The translations under genes were made by a program, and so were the position numbers. A stretch of 7,668 bases of DNA from Anaerolineaceae bacterium UBA6105 (GTDB taxonomy: Bacteria > Chloroflexota > Anaerolineae > Anaerolineales > Anaerolineaceae): positions 952 to 8,619 of the forward strand of contig DIWN01000071.1 in NCBI GenBank assembly GCA_002423495.1, read 5' to 3'. Under the pieces are notes generated by a model, which was not told where the DNA came from, ran no database searches, and was given only the letters and a program-made list of their open reading frames with translations. Below are positions 1 through 4,237 of the stretch, piece after piece. Each line of letters starts with the position of its first letter. Within the stretch, counting starts at the first letter, position 1.

Positions 1-23
1 GTAATACATTTGTATTACTTTTT
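1..23 (+). terminator. Possible small hairpin followed by T-run
   Basis: A perfect 7-bp inverted repeat (GTAATAC at 1-7, GTATTAC at 12-18, 4-nt loop) is followed directly by five Ts at 19-23. The geometry is that of an intrinsic terminator for plus-strand transcription entering from the left, but the stem is AT-rich and weak and the window edge cuts off any extension. No plus-strand gene is visible in the window, so it would serve a gene to the left. Confidence 0.25.
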
Positions 24-34
24 CAAGTGATGGT

Positions 35-610
35 TCAATTACTAAACACCAAAACATTAAGAATTTTTTTGAACTTTCCCATGATTGTACAAAACTGCGA
101 TTGGAATGCAGTTTTGTACAATTGGTGAGTTCTCATTTTCCTACTCAAAACTAGAGTATTATATCTAGAGACGCAGTCCAACCGGTCCTGCAACTTACGA
201 AGGACCAAATTCTGCTGGTCAATCATCTTTTGCAACCTGTCGTTCTCTGCCCTTAGAGAAAAGTTCTGCTGATCGGTTCCCCATTTCCCAATTTTGATTT
301 TCGCGATCTCGGTATCTTTCTCAATCATCCTTTGGCTAGCAGCTGCTAAAAACGCATTCTCTTTTTGGAATTTGCGTTCCAGGATTGAGAGTATAGGCTC
401 TGGAAAACGATAGCGAAGTTTTTCCTGCATGCGCCGGGTATTCCCGTGGTAGTAAATCAAATATTCAATTACCACACAGGCATTGAGTATCAGATGATCT
501 TCAATCGAGATTCCAACCTCTGAAAAGAACTCCTCAAAGTGATGGTTCAATAAATCTTTTAGCAGTTGGAGGTTTGACAGATCATCGGAATTAGTTAAGT
601 AATTATTCAT
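35..610 (-). CDS. Coiled-coil protein of unknown function
   Basis: I do not recognise this protein (191 residues from the chosen start). The N-terminal third is helical and mixed hydrophobic/acidic (LLKDLLNHHFEEFF, then an ILNACVVIEYLIYY segment too broken by polar residues to be a convincing membrane helix). About residues 75-150 are rich in heptad-like Leu/Ile spacing with Glu, Lys and Gln and should form a coiled coil. No signal peptide or catalytic motif is visible. An in-frame ATG lies 6 nt upstream at 616, but the AGAAGGA ribosome-binding sequence (617-623) would abut it, whereas it sits 6 nt from the ATG at 610, so I prefer 610. The gene is the last of the left-hand group, 66 nt after the second RHH gene, with a hairpin between them. 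It is AT-richer than the M23/PHP genes. Its final ~30 codons run through a perfect inverted repeat (84-122), so the C-terminus may be a recent extension. It could be a structural partner of the actin-like protein, but that is guilt by association only. Confidence 0.6.
   Translation of the reverse strand: MNNYLTNSDDLSNLQLLKDLLNHHFEEFFSEVGISIEDHLILNACVVIEYLIYYHGNTRRMQEKLRYRFPEPILSILERKFQKENAFLAAASQRMIEKDTEIAKIKIGKWGTDQQNFSLRAENDRLQKMIDQQNLVLRKLQDRLDCVSRYNTLVLSRKMRTHQLYKTAFQSQFCTIMGKFKKILNVLVFSN
84..122. repeat. Perfect 15-bp inverted repeat, 9-nt loop
   Basis: ATTGTACAAAACTGC (84-98) is exactly reverse-complemented at 108-122. Each arm contains the 8-bp palindrome TTGTACAA (85-92 and 114-121). 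The repeat lies inside the 3' end of the coiled-coil gene. Neither strand shows a T-run just after the stem, so it is not a standard intrinsic terminator. It could be an mRNA-protecting hairpin, a protein-binding site, or the remnant of a small palindromic mobile element. Confidence 0.8.
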
Positions 611-636
611 ATTCATTCCTTCTGATAAAGGTTTCT

Positions 637-669
637 GGAACCGTATCTAAAAAATCCAGACACGGTTCC
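637..669 (-). other. Intergenic hairpin between RHH gene and coiled-coil gene
   Basis: Read on the minus strand, GGAACCGTGTCT (669-658) pairs with AGATACGGTTCC (648-637): 11 Watson-Crick pairs plus one G-U, with a 9-nt loop containing six Ts. It fills the 60-nt gap between the stop of the 78-residue RHH gene and the start of the coiled-coil gene. The T-run lies in the loop rather than after the stem, so it is a poor terminator. Attenuation, differential mRNA decay, or binding by the RHH proteins are the likelier roles. Confidence 0.6.
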
Positions 670-676
670 TAAAGGT

Positions 677-913
677 TCAGATGACCAGATCATTGAGCGC
701 ATCCTCTGCCCCATCTTCCTCAGGGACAAAGAATGACTCATCGGTCGGCAATCCGCCCATTCGCAAGGCTGCTTTAACTGCCCGCGCTTTGCACATGCTG
801 CCAGCACGATTAAAGAAGTTGATCAGATCATCATCTTCCCCTGGTCTCAACCGCAGATGGATATGCACCGAAATGGAGAACGGAGTGGTTGTTTCTTGAT
901 CCTTCTGGTTCAT
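677..913 (-). CDS. Small RHH-like protein, putative ParR-type adaptor (copy 2)
   Basis: A 78-residue protein, probably a DNA-binding adaptor for the actin-like ATPase encoded just upstream. Residues 13-22 form an alternating hydrophobic/polar strand (ISVHIHLRL), followed by PGEDDDLINFF and a second helix (CKARAVKAALRMGG). This strand-helix-helix order with a xARxVxxAL second helix is the pattern of ribbon-helix-helix proteins such as CopG and ParR. The acidic tail after residue 56 (ESFFVPEEDGAEDAL) could be the part that contacts the filament, by analogy with ParR C-termini. It aligns clearly with the 70-residue protein on the other side of the actin gene (shared I-x-H-x-x-L-x-P-G-x-D-D-x-x-I-x-F and A-R-x-V). 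The start overlaps the actin stop as ATGA and is preceded by GGAGG with 6-nt spacing. Fold and partner are inference; that this is a gene is well supported. Confidence 0.8.
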   Translation of the reverse strand: MNQKDQETTTPFSISVHIHLRLRPGEDDDLINFFNRAGSMCKARAVKAALRMGGLPTDESFFVPEEDGAEDALNDLVI

Positions 914-1899
914 GCTTTCCTCCGGTTGGCCTGCTGCTTGGCCAATTTGTATAAGCCGCGACTGATCGAGGTCACCGGATCATCCGGGATGTAAACTCTG
1001 CCACTAAACCGTTCCACCAGCATGTCACGTAGAAGGATGGCTCCCCCACCCACAATGATTAGTTGCGAAAACCTGCGCCAGCGATTTCCCCAGGTCTTTT
1101 CGATCTGACCGGTGACTTCCCTTGCCCAGACCGGGACAGCTTGGCGAATCTCTAGTTTTGACGAGTGTAACTTGGTATCCAGTTCCCCCAAAGTATGAAG
1201 ATTGTCTCCGTTGAATAGTTCAAGTAGCTGGCGTACTCCCAGGGTACGACCAGCGGTCATGACCTGTACAACCGTTCGGTCGTCGACCGTTAGCAATTCA
1301 AGTGTGTTGAACCCAATCAAGATGATCCCCATTTCCTGGTTGAAATGAGCCCGACGTTGAGGAATAAACTGACCTTCATCATCGAGGAGATAATCAAACA
1401 GCGCTCCTGAAGGTTGGCTGGTGACCTTCACATCTTCAATCCGAATGGAACAATGCTGACCATCAGCGTCCCATTCATGCTCTCCCACCAACCACCGCTT
1501 GACGTTCTCAGCATTGGTAGCAGCCTGATCTCCAGATAGTACCTCCAGGGGTAAGCCCACGATTAGATTGACAGGGACTTCAATCATTCCAAATTGCTGC
1601 ATGTAACGGCTGAGGATTCCGTACACGATTGCGCGGGTTTCCGGTACACCGGTCATGCGTTCATAATTGAGGTTTTCAATTGCCCTGCCCCAGTCGTGCG
1701 CACCGGGACCGACATAGAAATTCATTCCACCCACCCCCACCTTCATAGGTGGTTTGCGATTGCGAAATCCAAGCAGTTGGCTTACCTGCTGCCCGGTATC
1801 CACTGCAACTACTGCTTGAAGTTGAATCCCTCCGTGTGTTCCATAGAGCTTATTCGCTCCTGCACCCAGGTCTTCGCCAAAGAACAAAGGCTCACTCAT
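910..1899 (-). CDS. ParM/archaeal-type actin-like ATPase
   Basis: A 329-residue member of the actin-like ATPase superfamily closest in style to plasmid ParM/StbA and the archaeal Ta0583-type proteins; such proteins form nucleotide-driven filaments that segregate DNA. Seen motifs: phosphate-1 D10-L-G-A-G-A-N-K17; the NLIVGLPLEVL segment (111-121), typical of this group; a phosphate-2-like GIILIGFNTLELL (191-203); and the adenosine motif IIVGGGAILL (281-290). Length fits ParM (about 320). In the phosphate-2 motif the usual Asp before the I-G pair is Leu (L194, codon TTG at 1318-1320) and the following Asp is Glu (E201), so hydrolysis may be slow or use another residue. The start has a strong GGAGGTGA site (1903-1910) and overlaps the upstream RHH gene by 8 nt; the end overlaps the downstream RHH gene by 4 nt, so the three are translationally coupled. 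Superfamily membership is firm; a segregation role is inferred from the neighbours. Confidence 0.85.
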   Translation of the reverse strand: MSEPLFFGEDLGAGANKLYGTHGGIQLQAVVAVDTGQQVSQLLGFRNRKPPMKVGVGGMNFYVGPGAHDWGRAIENLNYERMTGVPETRAIVYGILSRYMQQFGMIEVPVNLIVGLPLEVLSGDQAATNAENVKRWLVGEHEWDADGQHCSIRIEDVKVTSQPSGALFDYLLDDEGQFIPQRRAHFNQEMGIILIGFNTLELLTVDDRTVVQVMTAGRTLGVRQLLELFNGDNLHTLGELDTKLHSSKLEIRQAVPVWAREVTGQIEKTWGNRWRRFSQLIIVGGGAILLRDMLVERFSGRVYIPDDPVTSISRGLYKLAKQQANRRKA

Positions 1900-2104
1900 G
1901 GTTCACCTCCACCGACCGCTTTACCGGATCATTATTGCGTTCCATCGTGAGATAAGCACCCATGGCTTCGCACACCCGCCTGGCCAGATTGCGCCGGGGT
2001 GTCGTTTGAATGAAACGTATGAAATTGTCGTCCACTCCTGGATAGAGAGTGAAATGGATAGAGATGACGAGCTTCTCTCTCGCTCGTGTTTGATTGATCG
2101 ACAT
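1892..2104 (-). CDS. Small RHH-like protein, putative ParR-type adaptor/repressor (copy 1)
   Basis: A 70-residue basic protein opening the actin operon. Residues 12-21 form an alternating strand (LVISIHFTLY), then PGVDDNFIRFI, then a second helix RRNLARRVCEAMGAYL, matching the ribbon-helix-helix layout in which the strand reads DNA bases. It is paralogous to the 78-residue protein after the actin gene but lacks that protein's long acidic tail, so the two may have split tasks: this one mainly a DNA binder/repressor, the other the filament adaptor (inference). The start is fixed by an excellent AAAGGAGGT site 5 nt upstream. The palindrome at 2131-2148 and the A-tract region beyond are natural candidate binding sites. 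Alternative: a generic CopG/Arc-type autorepressor unrelated to partition. Confidence 0.8.
   Translation of the reverse strand: MSINQTRAREKLVISIHFTLYPGVDDNFIRFIQTTPRRNLARRVCEAMGAYLTMERNNDPVKRSVEVNHE
1903..1910 (-). promoter_or_regulatory. Ribosome binding site of the actin-like gene
   Basis: GGAGGTGA lies inside the last codons of the upstream small gene, 3 nt before the ATG at 1899 (6 nt from the GGAGG core). It is strong enough to fix this start and to allow independent initiation as well as coupling. Confidence 0.75.
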
Positions 2105-2109
2105 TTGCG

Positions 2110-2118
2110 ACCTCCTTT
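2110..2118 (-). promoter_or_regulatory. Ribosome binding site of the first RHH gene
   Basis: AAAGGAGGT is a near-perfect anti-Shine-Dalgarno match 5 nt upstream of the ATG at 2104. It decides the start of the 70-residue gene and argues that this short reading frame is real. Confidence 0.8.
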
Positions 2119-2130
2119 AGAAAGATAGGC

Positions 2131-2148
2131 CGCACCTGTGCGAATTCG
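2131..2148. promoter_or_regulatory. Operator-like double dyad upstream of the actin operon
   Basis: CGCAC-CT-GTGCG (2131-2142) is a dyad with perfect 5-bp arms, and it overlaps the 8-bp palindrome CGAATTCG (2141-2148). The pair sits 12 nt upstream of the ribosome binding site of the first RHH gene, where an autorepressor would act. No convincing -35/-10 pair could be assigned nearby. The operator role is inferred from position and symmetry. Confidence 0.4.
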
Positions 2149-2314
2149 AGAAAAACTGGAATGCTGCAAAAATCTTGTGAGTTACCAAAAAAACGTGCAA
2201 AACGTATGGATTTAGTGCCAAAAATGGCCGTCCTGGACGTTTTTAACCCCTATATATGCTGCTCTATATACTCTATTCCCCCACATATACGGTATGGATG
2301 TCTTACGGCAGTTC

Positions 2315-2343
2315 TTCGAATCAGTCGGTTGTGCATTCGAATC
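2315..2343. repeat. Pair of TTCGAATC boxes, 21 bp apart
   Basis: TTCGAATC occurs at 2315-2322 and again at 2336-2343. Start-to-start spacing is exactly 21 bp, two helical turns, and each box contains the palindrome TTCGAA. Two dimeric DNA-binding proteins could sit on the same face of the helix here. A chance pair of 8-mers is possible. Confidence 0.45.
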
Positions 2344-2475
2344 GCGCCGGGAGCGCCTTTGAATGACAATCAGGGTCTCTGTTCGCCCTGAACGAGATTG
2401 GCGGAACAGCCATGGGAGTTTGGAAATACTTATTGCCCATTCAGTAATAGACTTTTCCTGATGTAAAAACTATCA

Positions 2476-3213
2476 TCAGTAACGAATGCTGATTCCTAAT
2501 TTTGCAAATGCTGATGAAAGTAAGCGTTCCGTCTGATCAAAATAAGCATCGCTCTTTTTATCCATCAGGTTATATTTCCGATATACCCAATCGGCATGGT
2601 TATAATTCATCCTATCGATAATCACGTAATCAATTTTTCCGGCCAGCATTTCCGCAAGGTCTTCCACCCCTGGAAGGATCGGCGCGATCATGGCGTATGT
2701 TCTTATCCCTGCCTTATGCAGACTATCAAGTGCGTTTATTCTTTCTTCTATCGCAGGGGCATTCGGTTCAAAGATCTTTCTGATGCGATCGTCAGCAGTT
2801 GTAATACTGAGACCCGCTTCAAAATTTTTCCCTCTTTTTAGAACATCCATGTCCCTTAAAATCAAAGGTGAACGTGTCTGGATGACAACTGACCAATCAT
2901 TTTGCGCCAAAATTTCAAGGCATTTCCGTGTGACCAAGTATTTCGCCTCGAATGGTTGATATGGATCACATACACCGCTTACCCACACTTTTCCGGGTTT
3001 TTTCTTTGTTATTTCTTTTCTTAGTAAATCGGGGGCGTTGATCTTCACATCCACAAATTGACCCCATGGTTCGCGGTGCCCGGTAAATCTCTTCATGAAG
3101 CGAGCATAACAATAGGTGCAATTATGCTGGCAGCCCGTATAAGGATTTATCACATACGGATACACTTTTGATGAAGAGAGAATTGTTTTTGCATGAACTT
3201 CTTTAACGATCAT
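2476..3213 (-). CDS. Radical SAM protein, SplB-like (COG1533) family
   Basis: A 245-residue radical S-adenosylmethionine protein. The 4Fe-4S/SAM motif C28-x3-C32-x2-C35 lies in NPYTGCQHNCTYCYA, the characteristic opening of the SplB-like family, which also includes spore photoproduct lyase relatives. Further typical segments are VWVSGVCDPYQPFE (about 76-89), VVIQTRSPLILRD (108-120), GLSITTADD (134-142) and AMIAPILPGVED (174-185). It lacks an obvious extra domain and is near the lower end of length for the group. The real substrate of most members is unknown, so the common label 'DNA repair photolyase' should not be trusted. The start at 3213 has only a weak AGGA upstream. It has its own intergenic space on both sides (about 190 bp to the tRNA, 371 bp to the actin operon), so it is probably a single-gene unit. 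A TATAAT at 3342-3347 could be its -10 box, but no good -35 was found. Family is secure; function is not. Confidence 0.88.
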   Translation of the reverse strand: MIVKEVHAKTILSSSKVYPYVINPYTGCQHNCTYCYARFMKRFTGHREPWGQFVDVKINAPDLLRKEITKKKPGKVWVSGVCDPYQPFEAKYLVTRKCLEILAQNDWSVVIQTRSPLILRDMDVLKRGKNFEAGLSITTADDRIRKIFEPNAPAIEERINALDSLHKAGIRTYAMIAPILPGVEDLAEMLAGKIDYVIIDRMNYNHADWVYRKYNLMDKKSDAYFDQTERLLSSAFAKLGISIRY

Positions 3214-3406
3214 GTTCCTATTGTAATTCTTTCCTTAATCGACTGATGATTCCTCGAAATTCGTGTAAATGAACCAGGGAATAATAGTGAATCATTTTTA
3301 ATACCTCATTCTGATTTAAAAAACGCTGTTATATCAAACTAATTATAGAATTATTGGGAATTCATTAATAATCAACGATATGTCCCTCCTGCTCTTTATC
3401 CACCAG

Positions 3407-3491
3407 TAGCGCGGGTGGGACTCGAACCCACAAGGGTGTGAACCCGGAGGATTTTAAGTCCTCTGCGTCTGCCTAATTCCGCCACCGCGCC
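3407..3491 (-). tRNA. tRNA-Leu (anticodon UAA)
   Basis: Read on the minus strand, the acceptor 5' arm GGCGCGG pairs with CCGCGCT (one G-U at the end pair), discriminator A at 3407. The D-arm begins GCGGAATTAGGCAGAC. The anticodon stem GAGGA/TCCTC closes loop CTTAAAA, giving anticodon TAA (reads UUA). A long variable arm (stem GGGT/ACCC) marks it as class II, and the T-arm is GTGGG-TTCGAGT-CCCAC. CCA is not encoded: the bases after A73 are CTG, so the tail must be added enzymatically. Ends could shift by one base. tRNA-Leu genes are common integration sites, and base composition changes on the 3' side, but no att duplicate is visible. Confidence 0.95.
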
Positions 3492-3504
3492 ACAAGGTTT
3501 TGAT

Positions 3505-3532
3505 ATTTTACATCAAATCTCGTCCCTTTCAA
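3505..3532 (-). promoter_or_regulatory. Promoter of tRNA-Leu
   Basis: On the minus strand TTGAAA (3532-3527) is followed by a 16-bp spacer and TAAAAT (3510-3505), which ends 13 bp before the mature tRNA 5' end, so transcription would start about 7 nt upstream of it. The -35 lies within the small palindrome CCCTTTCAAAGGG (3524-3536), which may also be a weak hairpin after the PHP gene. Confidence 0.6.
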
Positions 3533-3565
3533 AGGGTTATCCAGCAATTCAATAGAAATAAAGGT

Positions 3566-4237
3566 TCATTTCTTTTTGGATGAAAACAATTTAGCCAATT
3601 TCACGAACCCGGCAGCTTTGATATGTTCCAGCGGAGCAAGGCACTCCGTCTGCATGCGCGCCTCGCGGATGCTTCGACGCAATTCTTCGGATGAATGGAA
3701 ATCCGGCAGGCTGAGTGTGGCCAGACCCACTTCCGGGTACGTATGCGCGTCCGAGCCGACCGTGAACGGTTTGTTCCATTTTTCTGCCAGTTCAAGTGCT
3801 CTCTCATTGAATTCCGGTTTGAAACAGCGCGCGTTGAACACCTCCACCGCGTCCACCTGCGGCAGGATCTCCTCCAATTCCCCCGCTTTCCAGAAAGCGC
3901 GGAACGCGTCGCAGGGATGCGGTATCGTGATGAAAGCGCCCTGCTCTTTCATCAATGCAATGGTCTGCAACGCCGGCAGCCCGGCAGGGATCTCTTCCTG
4001 CAGGAAATATGCGATCAATTCACCGCTGGCGGTCAGCACCTCTTCGGATACGACCACCAAATCGGCGTCCAGCGCATGCGCTTTCAGCGCTCCTGCGATG
4101 GTATCGTGATCGGTGATGCACAGCCGCTCGATGCCATTCTCGCGCGCGGTCTGCAGCAGGCGCTCCAGCCGGTTGATGCTGTCGGATGAATAGATCGAAT
4201 GGCAGTGGAATTCTGCCCGCACTATCTTATTCGCCAT
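3566..4237 (-). CDS. PHP-domain metal-dependent phosphoesterase
   Basis: A 223-residue stand-alone PHP-domain protein, probably a soluble cytoplasmic metal-dependent phosphoesterase. The metal-binding signature is complete: H11-C-H13-S, T42-D43-H44-D45, E65/E66 in VSEEVLT, H107 in IPHPCD, and S162-D163-A-H165 in the C-terminal motif. This is the compact YciV/RNase AM-like and 'PHP C-terminal' type rather than the polymerase-associated one. Substrates in the family include nucleotides, short RNA and sugar or histidinol phosphates; nothing here decides between them. The tail ends in a basic KKK. Its ATG overlaps the end of the LysM/M23 gene by 11 nt and has only a distant GGAG, so it is probably translated by coupling as the last gene of the five-gene operon. 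Because the operon starts with inositol-1-phosphate synthase, removal of phosphate from inositol phosphate is one possibility, offered only as a hypothesis. Confidence 0.88.
   Translation of the reverse strand: MANKIVRAEFHCHSIYSSDSINRLERLLQTARENGIERLCITDHDTIAGALKAHALDADLVVVSEEVLTASGELIAYFLQEEIPAGLPALQTIALMKEQGAFITIPHPCDAFRAFWKAGELEEILPQVDAVEVFNARCFKPEFNERALELAEKWNKPFTVGSDAHTYPEVGLATLSLPDFHSSEELRRSIREARMQTECLAPLEHIKAAGFVKLAKLFSSKKK

Larger units (their letters stand above)
2105..2475. promoter_or_regulatory. Gene-free region; candidate centromere and control region
   Basis: This 371-bp stretch between the actin operon and the radical SAM gene has no credible gene. It holds in-phase A/T tracts at 2187-2193, 2199-2202, 2220-2224 and 2240-2244 (centres about 1, 2 and 2 helical turns apart), which should bend the DNA. 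Two AAAACGT motifs occur in direct order (ending at 2196 and 2205) and one in inverse order (2237-2244). TATATA boxes lie at 2251-2256 and 2265-2270, two TTCGAATC boxes at 2315-2343, and a 5-bp-arm hairpin (CAGGG/CCCTG) at 2371-2390. The strand and order fit an upstream parC-like site for the RHH proteins, as in ParMRC plasmid loci, but there are no long tandem iterons. The last ~80 bp show nothing clear. Confidence 0.4.

Noticed and set aside
1637..1655. CCGGTACACCGGT palindrome-like sequence
   Set aside because: It lies inside conserved coding sequence of the actin-like gene, and the codons explain it without a regulatory role.
2311..2355. Possible tRNA fragment or att site around TTCGAATC
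   Set aside because: The flanking bases do not form a T-stem or acceptor, and there is no match to the 3' end of the tRNA-Leu gene in this window.
2161..2391. 76-codon plus-strand reading frame in the intergenic region
   Set aside because: It has no ribosome site, shows no protein-like pattern or recognisable motif, and lies across the A-tract and TATATA control region, so chance is the better explanation.
2458..2479. CTGATG/CATCAG hairpin at the end of the radical SAM gene as a terminator
   Set aside because: The 6-bp AT-rich stem overlaps the stop codon, and its T-run lies in the loop rather than after the stem.
3397..3405. DnaA-box-like TTATCCACC near the tRNA, with a weaker TTATCCAGC at 3537
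   Set aside because: The matches are single and imperfect, with no cluster, AT-rich unwinding element or replication gene nearby, so an origin is not supported.
3576..4189. Long plus-strand frames opposite the PHP gene
   Set aside because: The minus-strand frame has every PHP metal motif; the opposite frames have none and no start signals.
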